A stretch of 64,000 nucleotides of DNA, taken from positions 310,001 through 374,000 of the forward strand of contig DASTYC010000040.1 in NCBI GenBank assembly GCA_035765195.1. Reading direction: 5' to 3'. This document shows positions 52,156 to 60,114 of the stretch, in pieces. Origin of the DNA: CALAED01 sp035765195. Lineage in GTDB: Bacteria; Actinomycetota; Actinomycetes; Streptosporangiales; Streptosporangiaceae. Made by a program: the position numbers and the translations under genes. The notes beneath the pieces were generated by a model. That model did no database searches. It had not been told where the DNA came from and worked only from the letters and a program-made list of their open reading frames with translations. How positions within the stretch are numbered: the first letter of the stretch is position 1; the number at the start of each line of letters is the position of its first letter.

Positions 52156-52404
52156 TCAGGGCGAGCCGGTCTGCCTGGCTCGCGCGCCCTCGCGTAGCCG
52201 TTCCGGGTCGATCTCCCGCTGCGGGTGCCGCTGGAGGTACTCGTCCTCCAGTTGCGTCATGCGGCGGGTGTGCTCGTCGAGCGCCTGATCGGCCGCATGC
52301 CGCAGCGCGTCCATGCGGGTCTCGTACAGGTGCCCGAGTTCGCGCATCAGGTCCTCGTCGCTCAGCTCGGCCGGGTCGACGCCGCGGTCGGCTTCCAGAC
52401 TCAT
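52156..52404 (-). CDS. DUF6158 family small acidic helical protein
   Basis: 82 residues, highly charged, one long amphipathic helical stretch: ELSDEDLMRELGHLYETRMDALRHAADQALDEHTRRM and LEDEYLQRHP. It is typical of the actinobacterial DUF6158 family, function unknown. It lies 16 bp downstream of the pyruvate-oxidase-like gene on the same strand, so it belongs to that transcript. A ribosome site GGAGGTGAG precedes the ATG. Confidence 0.83.
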   Translation of the reverse strand: MSLEADRGVDPAELSDEDLMRELGHLYETRMDALRHAADQALDEHTRRMTQLEDEYLQRHPQREIDPERLREGARARQTGSP

Positions 52405-52420
52405 CGGTCGCTCACCTCCA

Positions 52421-54202
52421 TCAGCGGAACAGTTCCTGGGCCTTGGTCTTCAGGCCCTTCTTTACGACGCCCGCACGATCCGGGTCGCCCTTGACGATCG
52501 CCGCGGCGGCGTCCTTGAGCTGCTCGAAGTCGGCGTGCGGCGGGATCGGCGGGATGTCGGGGTCGCAGCGGACGTCCAGCACCACCGGCCGGTCGGCCGC
52601 CAGCGCCTGCTCCCAGGCCGGCCCGATGTTCTCCGGCGCGTCGACGGTGATGCCCTCCAGGCCGATCGACCGCGCGAACCCGGCGTAGGACACCTCGGGG
52701 AGGTTCTGCGACTCCTCGAACTTCGGGGCGCCGCCCATCGCCCGCAGCTCCCACGTGACCTGGTTGAGGTCGTTGTTGTGCAGGACCGCGACGATCAGTC
52801 GCGGATCGGCCCAGTCGGGGAAGTAGCGCCGGATGGTGATCAGCTCGGTCAGGCCGTTCATCTGCATCGCGCCGTCGCCGACGAGCGCCACCGCCGGCCG
52901 GTCGGGGTGGGCGAACTTCGCGCCGATGGCGTAGGGGACGCCCGACCCCATCGTGGCCAGCGTCCCGGACAGCGAGCCGCGCATGCCGGCCTTGAACTTC
53001 AGGTCGCGGGCGTACCAGTTGGCCGCGGAGCCCGAGTCGGCGGCGACGATCGCGTTGTCCGGCAGCCGCGACGACAGCTCCCAGAACAGCAGCATCGGGT
53101 TGATCGGGTTGGCCTCGACCTTCGCCTGCCGTTCGACCGTCTCCCACCACTGGGCGACGTTGCCCTCGATCGTCTCCCGCCAGGACCGGTCGTCCTTGCG
53201 GCGCAGCCTGGGGATCATGGAACGCAGCGTCTCGGCGGCGTCGCCGACGAGGTTGACCTCGGTCGGGTAGCGCATCCCGACGAGCCGTCCGTCGATGTCG
53301 ATCTGCACCGCCCTCGCCGCGCCGAAGTCCGGCAGGAACTGGGTGTAGGGGAAGTTCGAGCCGACGATCAGCAGCGTGTCGCAGTCGCGCATCAGCTCAT
53401 ACGACGGACGGGTGCCGAGCAGCCCGATCGCGCCGGTCACGTAGGGCAGGTCGTCCGGGAGCACGTCCTTGCCGAGCAGCGCCTTGGCCACCCCGGCGCC
53501 GGTCAGCTCGGCGACCTCCATGACCTCCGAGGCGGCTCCCCGTGCGCCCTGGCCGACGAGGATCGCCACCTTCGACCCGGCGTTCAGCAGGTCCGCCGCC
53601 CGGCCGATCTCGGTGTCGGGCGCCCACGTCACGGGCCAGGTGTAGCCGGGCGCCGACGACGGCACGTTCTTGAACGCGTGCGACGGCTCCTCGTACGGCT
53701 CCTCCTGCAGGTCCGACGGGATGATCACACAGGTGGGCGCCTGTTCGGACTGCGCGATGCGCAGCGCCCGGTCGATGAGGTTGGGCAGCTGGGCCGGCAC
53801 CGTCGCCATCTGGACGTACTCGCTCGCCACGTCCTTGAACAGCGAGAGCAGGTCGACCTCCTGCTGGTAGCTGCCGCCCATCGCCGACCGGGCCGTCTGG
53901 CCCACGATCGCGACGACGGGCACGTGGTCCAGCTTGGCGTCGTACAAACCGTTGAGCAGGTGGATGGCGCCCGGTCCGCTGGTGGCCAGGCACACGCCCG
54001 GCTTGCCGCTGAACTTCGCGTAACCCACGGCTTCGAAGGCGGACATCTCTTCATGCCGGCTCTGGATGAAGCGTGGCTTGTCATCGGCCCGGCCGAGGGC
54101 GGCAAGGATCCCGTTGATGCCGTCCCCCGGGTAGCCGAACACTTGTTCCACTCCCCATTCGCGCAGCCGTTCGAGCAGGTAATCGCCGACGGTGCGGGAC
54201 AT
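52421..54202 (-). CDS. Thiamine-diphosphate enzyme, pyruvate oxidase/dehydrogenase (PoxB)-like
   Basis: 593 residues of the ThDP family. The N-terminal domain has GYPGDGINGILAAL and the catalytic Glu in SRHEEMSAFEAVGYAK. The central domain is FAD/AMP-like. The C-terminal ThDP motif is VGDGAMQMNGLTEL...HNNDLNQ. It resembles PoxB-type enzymes that decarboxylate pyruvate to acetate and feed electrons to quinones, but acetolactate-synthase-like activity is possible; the residues that separate them cannot be judged here. ATG at 54202. It is divergent from the lactate/glycolate-type dehydrogenase gene and followed by DUF6158. Confidence 0.88.
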   Translation of the reverse strand: MSRTVGDYLLERLREWGVEQVFGYPGDGINGILAALGRADDKPRFIQSRHEEMSAFEAVGYAKFSGKPGVCLATSGPGAIHLLNGLYDAKLDHVPVVAIVGQTARSAMGGSYQQEVDLLSLFKDVASEYVQMATVPAQLPNLIDRALRIAQSEQAPTCVIIPSDLQEEPYEEPSHAFKNVPSSAPGYTWPVTWAPDTEIGRAADLLNAGSKVAILVGQGARGAASEVMEVAELTGAGVAKALLGKDVLPDDLPYVTGAIGLLGTRPSYELMRDCDTLLIVGSNFPYTQFLPDFGAARAVQIDIDGRLVGMRYPTEVNLVGDAAETLRSMIPRLRRKDDRSWRETIEGNVAQWWETVERQAKVEANPINPMLLFWELSSRLPDNAIVAADSGSAANWYARDLKFKAGMRGSLSGTLATMGSGVPYAIGAKFAHPDRPAVALVGDGAMQMNGLTELITIRRYFPDWADPRLIVAVLHNNDLNQVTWELRAMGGAPKFEESQNLPEVSYAGFARSIGLEGITVDAPENIGPAWEQALAADRPVVLDVRCDPDIPPIPPHADFEQLKDAAAAIVKGDPDRAGVVKKGLKTKAQELFR

Positions 54203-54268
54203 CGTCACTCCTTTGTTCGTCTCCACGGCACGGGGTCGTCCCCTGTTGGGCCCCTTCCCCTGGGGTTT

Positions 54269-54292
54269 GGTTGAAACGTGCCGAGCGGGTAC
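54269..54292 (+). promoter_or_regulatory. SigB-type promoter of the FAD/Fe-S dehydrogenase
   Basis: GGTT (54269-54272), 14 bp, GGGTAC (54287-54292). The ATG follows after 10 nt, implying a leaderless or nearly leaderless mRNA. Confidence 0.65.
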
Positions 54293-54302
54293 GGCGGCTC
54301 TC

Positions 54303-57236
54303 ATGGACGCCTCGTTGAGCTACCGGCTCGCGACGGCCCTGGCCGCCGACGTCGACGGCGAGGTCCGTTTCGACGCGGGCACCCGGGCCGCCTACGCGCA
54401 CGACGCGTCGAACTACCGGCAGCCGCCTGTCGGCGTGGTGGTCCCGCGGACCGTCGAGGCCGCGGTCGCCGCCGTCGGCGTCTGCCACGCCCACGACGTG
54501 CCGGTGCTGTCCCGCGGGGGCGGCACCAGCCTGGCCGGGCAGTGCTGCAACACCGCGATCGTGCTCGACTGGTCCAAACACTGCGGCGGGCTCGTCTCCG
54601 TGGACCCGGAACGGCGTCGGGCCGTCGTCGAGCCCGGCGCGGTGCTCGACGACGTGAACGCGGCGCTCGCCGAACACGGCCTGATGGTCGGGCCGCGGCC
54701 GTCGACCCACAACGCCTGCACCATCGGCGGGATGATCGGCAACAACTCGTGCGGCGCGTCCGCGCAGGCCTACGGCAAGATGGCCGACTCGGTCGTCCGG
54801 CTGGAGGTGCTCACCTACGACGGCGCGCGCTTTTGGGCCGGCGAGACCTCCGCGGAGGACTACGACGAGATCCTCGCCGCCGGGGGCCGGCGGGCGGAGA
54901 TCTATCGGGAGCTGCGGGAGCTGCGGGACGCGAACCTGGGGCTGATCCGCACCAGGTACCCGGCGATTCCGCGCCGGGTCTCGGGCTACAACCTGGACGC
55001 GCTGCTGCCCGAGCACGGCTTCCACGTCGGCCGGGCGCTCACGGGCGCCGAGGGCACGCTGGTCACGGTGCTGCGGGCGGAGATCTCGCTGGTGCCGCGC
55101 CCCGCGCACGAATCGCTCGTGGTGCTCGGCTACGAGGACATCGCCGCCGCCGGCGACGCCGTGCCCGCCGTCGCCGAGCACGGGCCCCTCGCGCTCGAAG
55201 GGGTCGATCACACGCTCATCGACCTGGCCAGGGTCGAGCATCTGGCCGGCGAGCGGGCGCTGGGCGAGCTGCCCGAGGGTTCGGGCTGGCTGATGGCGCG
55301 CTTCGGCGGCGACACCGCTGCGGAGGCGGACGAACGCGCCCACGCGCTGTTGCGCGCGCTGCACCGCTCCGAGTACGAGCCCGCGGTGACCTATCTCGAC
55401 GACCCGGCCGAGGAGGAGCGGCTATGGCGGGTGCGGGAGGCCGGGCTCGGCGCGACCGCCTACCCGCCGGGCGGCCGCGACACGCACGAGGGGTGGGAGG
55501 ACGCGGCGGTCCCGCCGGAGCGACTCGGCGACTACCTCCGCGACTTCGCCGATCTGATCGACCGGTTCGGCTACGCCCCCGTGTCGCTGTACGGCCACTT
55601 CGGACACGGCTGCGTGCACACCCGGATCCCCTTCGACCTCGGCACCTCCGACGGCGTGCGGACGTACCGGCGGTTCGTCGAGCGGGCGGCCAAGCTGGTC
55701 GCGTCATACGGCGGATCGCTGTCGGGCGAACACGGGGACGGTCAGTCCCGGGGCGAGCTGCTGCCGATCATGTTCGGCCACGAGGTCGTCGGGCTGTTCG
55801 GCCGGCTCAAAGAAGTCTTCGACCCGGCCGACAAGATGAACCCGGGCAAGGTGGCCGCGCCGCCCCGGGACCGCTCGGGAGTTCATCTCCTCGACAGCCA
55901 CCTCACGCTGCTCGGCTACCACCCGGACGAGCCGGCGACCCATTTCAGCTACCCCGACGACGACGGGCGGTTCCGGCACGCCGCGGGCCGCTGCGTCGGC
56001 ATCGGCAAGTGCCGCGCCACATCCGGCGGCGTCATGTGCCCCAGCTACCGCGTCACCCGCGAGGAACGACACACCACGCGCGGCCGGGCCCGGATCTTGA
56101 TGGAGATGATGCGCGGCGAGGTGATCGAGGACGGCTGGCGGTCGGCGGACGTCCGCGACGCCCTCGACCTGTGCCTGGCCTGCAAGGGCTGCCGCGGCGA
56201 CTGCCCGGTCCACGTCGACATGGCCACCTACAAGGCGGAGTTCCTCGCCCACCACTATCGGCGTCGGCTCCGGCCGCCGTCTCACTACTCCATGGGCTGG
56301 CTCCCGCTGTGGGCCCGCATGGCCTCGATCGCACCAGGCACGCTGAACGCGGTAGTCCACACCCCACCGATTGCCCGCGTCGTCAAGCGTGCCGGAGGCA
56401 TCGACCCACGGCGGGAGCTTCCTCGTTTCGCGCGCCGGCGCTTCACCGACTGGTTCCGATCCCGCCGGGCCGGCGAGCGAACCGGCGACCGAACCGGCGA
56501 CCAGGCCGATGCGGCGCGCGGCGGGAACGCGGTGCTGGTGTGGCCGGACACCTTCACCGACAACTTCCATCCCGAAGCGGGCCGCGCCGCCGTCCGCGTG
56601 CTGGAGGCCGCCGGATTCGAGGTCGCGGTGCCCCCGGCGCTGTGCTGCGGGTTGACGTGGATCTCCACCGGCCAGCTCGGCGTCGCGAAACGGGTGCTGC
56701 GCCGCACCGCCAGGAAGCTGGCGCCGCTGCTGCGCGCGGGCACGCCGGTGATCGGCCTCGAGCCGAGCTGCACTGCGGTACTGCGGGCCGACGCGCCCGA
56801 GCTGTTGCCGGACGACGACGACGTACGGCGGCTCGGCGAGCAGACCTACTCGCTGGCCGAGTTCTTGCTCGAACGTGCTCCGGAGGCGGTCACCGCGCCG
56901 CCCCCCGGCACGGGACGCACGGCCATCGCACAGCCGCACTGTCACCAGCACGCGATCTGGGGATTCGCCGCCGACGAAGAGCTCCTGCGCCGAGCCGGCG
57001 TCGAGGTCGACGTGCTCGACGCCGGCTGCTGCGGACTGGCGGGCAACTTCGGCTTCGAGCGCGGGCACTACGACGTGTCGGTCGGCTGTGCCGAGCTGGG
57101 CCTGTGGCCCGCGGTGCGGGAGGCCGATCCGGGTACGGCGATCCTCGCCGACGGCTTCTCCTGCCGTACCCAGATCGCCGCCGGGACGCGGGCGCGGCCG
57201 ATGCATCTCGCCGAACTGCTCGCCGAGCTCATCTAG
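54303..57236 (+). CDS. FAD-linked and Fe-S D-lactate (2-hydroxyacid) dehydrogenase, long fused form
   Basis: 977 residues. The FAD-binding domain (about 1-270) has VPVLSRGGGTSLAGQCCN and TIGGMIGNNSCG. The FAD-linked oxidase C-terminal domain reaches about 540 (GHFGHGCVHTRI, SGEHGDGQSRG). Then comes a ferredoxin-like part with CVGIGKCRATSGGVMCPSY and the 4Fe-4S motif CLACKGCRGDCP, and finally CCG domains (LCCGLTW, CCGLAGNFG). This fusion oxidises D-lactate or a similar 2-hydroxyacid and passes electrons through Fe-S centres to the quinone pool. It is divergent from the PoxB-like gene, so both could serve pyruvate/lactate-linked respiration under stress. Confidence 0.9.
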   Translation: MDASLSYRLATALAADVDGEVRFDAGTRAAYAHDASNYRQPPVGVVVPRTVEAAVAAVGVCHAHDVPVLSRGGGTSLAGQCCNTAIVLDWSKHCGGLVSVDPERRRAVVEPGAVLDDVNAALAEHGLMVGPRPSTHNACTIGGMIGNNSCGASAQAYGKMADSVVRLEVLTYDGARFWAGETSAEDYDEILAAGGRRAEIYRELRELRDANLGLIRTRYPAIPRRVSGYNLDALLPEHGFHVGRALTGAEGTLVTVLRAEISLVPRPAHESLVVLGYEDIAAAGDAVPAVAEHGPLALEGVDHTLIDLARVEHLAGERALGELPEGSGWLMARFGGDTAAEADERAHALLRALHRSEYEPAVTYLDDPAEEERLWRVREAGLGATAYPPGGRDTHEGWEDAAVPPERLGDYLRDFADLIDRFGYAPVSLYGHFGHGCVHTRIPFDLGTSDGVRTYRRFVERAAKLVASYGGSLSGEHGDGQSRGELLPIMFGHEVVGLFGRLKEVFDPADKMNPGKVAAPPRDRSGVHLLDSHLTLLGYHPDEPATHFSYPDDDGRFRHAAGRCVGIGKCRATSGGVMCPSYRVTREERHTTRGRARILMEMMRGEVIEDGWRSADVRDALDLCLACKGCRGDCPVHVDMATYKAEFLAHHYRRRLRPPSHYSMGWLPLWARMASIAPGTLNAVVHTPPIARVVKRAGGIDPRRELPRFARRRFTDWFRSRRAGERTGDRTGDQADAARGGNAVLVWPDTFTDNFHPEAGRAAVRVLEAAGFEVAVPPALCCGLTWISTGQLGVAKRVLRRTARKLAPLLRAGTPVIGLEPSCTAVLRADAPELLPDDDDVRRLGEQTYSLAEFLLERAPEAVTAPPPGTGRTAIAQPHCHQHAIWGFAADEELLRRAGVEVDVLDAGCCGLAGNFGFERGHYDVSVGCAELGLWPAVREADPGTAILADGFSCRTQIAAGTRARPMHLAELLAELI

Positions 57237-57303
57237 CCGGATCCGGTCGCGGTCGCGGTCGGATCTGGCCGGCACCGGCCACGCACGCCCCGTTGGCCGG
57301 CCC

Positions 57304-57486
57304 TCAATCCAGGTGCAGGCTGACGCCCAGCAGGACGAGGAACCACAGGAATATCGCAAGGACCGCGGAGAGCACCCGCTGGAGCAGGTCGACGGTGATG
57401 TAGTCGTGCATCCACGCGACGACGATGCCGACGATGACCCAGATCAGCCCGAGCAGGCTGGTGCTTCCACGGACGCGGACCGCCAC
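57304..57486 (-). CDS. 60-residue two-helix membrane protein
   Basis: VAVRVRGSTSLLGLIWVIVG starts a protein with two helices (about residues 9-26 and 35-58) separated by a short MHDYITVD loop. GAGAGGAGA lies 6 nt before the GTG at 57486, which decides the start; longer readings are unsupported. It is monocistronic, convergent with the dehydrogenase gene and divergent from dps. GTTT-N16-GGGCAA upstream on the same strand is a weak stress-type promoter. Confidence 0.8.
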   Translation of the reverse strand: MAVRVRGSTSLLGLIWVIVGIVVAWMHDYITVDLLQRVLSAVLAIFLWFLVLLGVSLHLD

Positions 57487-57644
57487 GACGAGTCTCCTCT
57501 CGATCGGTGAACCGTGGCGACGCGTTGCCCCGCACCGCGGCAAAGAAAACTCGGTCGCCTTTTGAGACCCTCCGAAAAGGCTCTGCACAGCGACCTTAAA
57601 CTCCGGGCCCACGGAGTACCGACCCCCGAGAAGGGGGTGAAGAC

Positions 57645-57669
57645 GAATGGGTCCCTCCTTCGTGGGCAC
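57645..57669 (+). promoter_or_regulatory. Weak SigB-type promoter candidate for dps
   Basis: GAAT (57645-57648), 15 bp, GGGCAC (57664-57669), 47 bp before the ATG. It carries the C variant of the -10 box also seen at two other genes here. A small cccccgagaaggggg hairpin lies just upstream (57613-57627). Confidence 0.4.
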
Positions 57670-57716
57670 GGGAGTCAATGAGACCCGAAATTTCGATATG
57701 AAGGGAGTTCGCGGTT

Positions 57717-58196
57717 ATGACGGTCGTCAAGAGTCCCCTTCCGGACGACGCCCTGAAGATCACCGGCGAGGCCCTGCAAGACGCGCTCGTCGACCTCATC
57801 GACCTCACGCTGGTCGCCAAGCAGGTGCATTGGAACCTGACCGGAAGCCACTTCCGCTCCGTCCACCTCCAGCTCGACGAGGTCGTGACCATGGCGCGGA
57901 ACCACACCGACATCGTGGCCGAGCGGGCGGCGGCCATCGGAGTCAGCCCGGACGGCCGGGCCAAGACCGTCGCGGCCGAGTCCGCGGTGCCGGGCGTCAA
58001 GAACGGCTGGATCAAGGACACCGACGGCATCCGGAGCATGACGACGATGCTGCGGGCGATCGTGGCGCGGATGCGTCAGCGCGTCGGCGACACCGCCGAG
58101 GCCGACCCGGTGACGCAGGACCTCTTCATCGACGTCGCCAGGGACCTCGAGAAGCAGGCGTGGATGTTCGAGGTTCAGCTCGCCGAAACCCGGTGA
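57717..58196 (+). CDS. dps: Dps family DNA-binding/iron-storage protein
   Basis: 159 residues, the usual Dps length. It forms a dodecamer that oxidises and stores iron with peroxide and can coat DNA. The intersubunit ferroxidase ligands are visible: His38 (KQVHWNLTG), His50 and Asp54 (HLQLDEVV). The helix bundle continues through TDIVAERAAAIGVSPDGRA. The N-terminus has few lysines, so DNA binding may be weak. AAGGGAG precedes the ATG. It is followed 44 bp later by a small membrane protein gene, probably in the same transcript. Confidence 0.95.
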   Translation: MTVVKSPLPDDALKITGEALQDALVDLIDLTLVAKQVHWNLTGSHFRSVHLQLDEVVTMARNHTDIVAERAAAIGVSPDGRAKTVAAESAVPGVKNGWIKDTDGIRSMTTMLRAIVARMRQRVGDTAEADPVTQDLFIDVARDLEKQAWMFEVQLAETR

Positions 58197-58240
58197 CCAA
58201 CGCCTGAACATCAGGTGAGCATCAGGAAGGTGCGTGCATT

Positions 58241-58453
58241 GTGCCCGGTGCCAATTACTGGCTGATCGTCGGCCCGATCGTCTTCGCGCTCGCCATCGCG
58301 ATCTGGATCGTGCTGGTGTTGCTGGGCGCGCGGCGCCGGCGCCGGTACGAACGCGTGAGCGAGCAACCCGACCGCGGCGAGGTGGCGGGCGGCCGTATCC
58401 ACGGCGGCCCGTCGCAGGGCAACCGGCGCGATCGGGCGCCGCGCCACGGGTGA
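58241..58453 (+). CDS. 70-residue single-pass membrane protein
   Basis: One helix (YWLIVGPIVFALAIAIWIVLVLLG, residues 6-29) is followed by RRRRRY, so the N-terminus is outside, and a charged Gly/Arg tail with GGRIHGGPSQGNRRDRAP. AGGAAGG 11 nt upstream supports the GTG at 58241. It lies after dps on the same strand. Unknown function; it resembles the many DUF-type single-helix proteins of actinobacteria. Confidence 0.72.
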   Translation: MPGANYWLIVGPIVFALAIAIWIVLVLLGARRRRRYERVSEQPDRGEVAGGRIHGGPSQGNRRDRAPRHG

Positions 58454-58591
58454 CCGGAGGGCCCGGCCGAGACCGGCCCCCTATCGCGACGTCGTAACGA
58501 CCACCGTCGCGACGCCTCAGCACGTCTTCATCACGTTCATCACGTCAGTTCACAACCGCGACCATCGCCGATCTTGGCCCCGAGGCCCCCC

Positions 58592-60055
58592 ATGAGCGAC
58601 GACGTCCAGCCCCGTACGATCTCGACCGATGTCCCCGCCCGGCTCGATCGGCTGCCGTGGGCCCGGTGGCACTGGATGATCCTCATCGGACTCGGCTCGG
58701 TGTGGATCCTCGACGGCCTCGAGGTCACGATCGTCGGGGCGATCGGGTCGCGGCTGACCGAACGCGGCGGCGGGATCGAGCTGACCGAGTCGCAGGTCGG
58801 CATCGCCGCGACCTTCTACGTGGTCGGCGCCTGCCTCGGCGCGGTCGCGCTCGGCTACCTCACCGACCGGTTCGGCCGCCGGCGCCTGTTCCTGATCACG
58901 CTCCTGATCTACCTGGTCGCGACCGTGGCCACGGCCTTCGCGCCGAACGCGCTGTGGTTTTGGATCTGCCGGTTCTTCACGGGGGCCGGAATCGGCGGCG
59001 AGTACTCGGCGGTGAACTCCGCCGTCGATGAGCTCATCCCCGCCCGCCTGCGGGGCACCGTCGACCTGATCGTCAACGGCTCGTTCTGGCTCGGCACCGC
59101 GGTGGGCGCCGCCCTGTCGATCCCCATGCTCGATACCTCGCTGCTGCCGGCGGACATCGGCTGGCGGATCCTGTTCGGCATCGGCGCGCTGCTGGGCATC
59201 GGCATCTTGTTCGTCCGGCGGATGGTGCCGGAGAGCCCGCGGTGGCTGTTCATCCACGGCCGGGAACGCGAGGCCGAGGCCGTGGTCGGCGACATCGAGG
59301 CGCAGGTCGCCGCACAGACCGGCGCGCGCCTCGACGGGCCCGCCGACAGCATCAGGATCCGCCAGCGTCGCGCGGTGGGCTTCGGCCTTGTCGTCTCGAC
59401 GATGCTGCGACGGCATGCCCGCCGGTCGGGGCTGGGCCTCGCGCTCTTCATCGGCCAGGCCTTCCTCTACAACGCCGTCTTCTTCACCTACGCGCTGGTG
59501 CTGGACACGTTCTTCGACGTGCCGGCGGCCCGGGTGGGCTGGTATCTCATCCCGATCGGGCTCGGGAACTTCCTCGGCCCGTTCCTGTTGAGCCGACTGT
59601 TCGACTCGGTCGGCCGACGTGCCATGATCTCCACCAGCTACCTGGGCTCCGGCGCCCTGCTCGTGGTGACCGCGCTGCTTTTCCGCGGCGGCGCGCTCAC
59701 CGCGACGACCCTGACCGTCTGCTGGGTGGCGGTCTTCTTCCTCGCCTCGGCCGGCGCGAGCGCCGCCTACCTGACCGTGTCGGAGATCTTCCCGCTCGAG
59801 ATCAGGGCGATGGCGATCGCTGTGTTCTACGCGGTCGGCACCGGGCTCGGCGGGGCCATCGGCCCGCTGCTGTTCGGCCGGCTCATCGAGAGCGGCTCGG
59901 CCACCCAGGTGATGTACGGATATCTCCTCGGGGCCGGCTTGATGATGGCGGCCGGCCTGGTGGAAGTGGTCATCGGCGTGGAGGCGGCCGGCCGCTCCCT
60001 GGAGGAGATCGCCGCTCCCCTGTCGGCCCTCGAGGCGCCCGCCGCGGCCCGCTGA
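58592..60055 (+). CDS. MFS transporter (metabolite:H+ symporter type)
   Basis: 487 residues with twelve membrane helices. Signature motifs: WILDGLEVTIVGAIGSRL, GYLTDRFGRRRLFLITL, GAGIGGEYSAVNSAVDELIPARLRG and FDSVGRRAMISTSYLGSG. A long cytoplasmic loop of about 60 residues follows helix 6 (PESPRWLFIHGREREAE). The pattern fits the sugar or aromatic-acid/organic-acid proton symporters; substrate not readable. The ATG at 58592 has GAGG upstream; 58574 is a longer alternative. It is convergent with the formate dehydrogenase operon. Confidence 0.92.
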   Translation: MSDDVQPRTISTDVPARLDRLPWARWHWMILIGLGSVWILDGLEVTIVGAIGSRLTERGGGIELTESQVGIAATFYVVGACLGAVALGYLTDRFGRRRLFLITLLIYLVATVATAFAPNALWFWICRFFTGAGIGGEYSAVNSAVDELIPARLRGTVDLIVNGSFWLGTAVGAALSIPMLDTSLLPADIGWRILFGIGALLGIGILFVRRMVPESPRWLFIHGREREAEAVVGDIEAQVAAQTGARLDGPADSIRIRQRRAVGFGLVVSTMLRRHARRSGLGLALFIGQAFLYNAVFFTYALVLDTFFDVPAARVGWYLIPIGLGNFLGPFLLSRLFDSVGRRAMISTSYLGSGALLVVTALLFRGGALTATTLTVCWVAVFFLASAGASAAYLTVSEIFPLEIRAMAIAVFYAVGTGLGGAIGPLLFGRLIESGSATQVMYGYLLGAGLMMAAGLVEVVIGVEAAGRSLEEIAAPLSALEAPAAAR

Positions 60056-60096
60056 GCCCCGCCTCTGAGCCCCGCTTCCCTGAGTCCGCTGCTGAG

Positions 60097-60114
60097 CCCG
60101 CTGACGTCAGCGGG
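60097..60114. terminator. 18-bp perfect palindrome at the convergent MFS/nrfD ends
   Basis: cccgctgacgtcagcggg overlaps the nrfD stop codon (60107-60109) and lies 42 bp after the MFS stop. It is preceded by several ctgagcccc(gc) units. A short terminator for both strands is plausible. Confidence 0.5.

Noticed and set aside
60101..60110. tgacgtca resembling a eukaryotic CRE site
   Set aside because: It is part of a longer palindrome at two convergent gene ends, best read as a terminator-like element.
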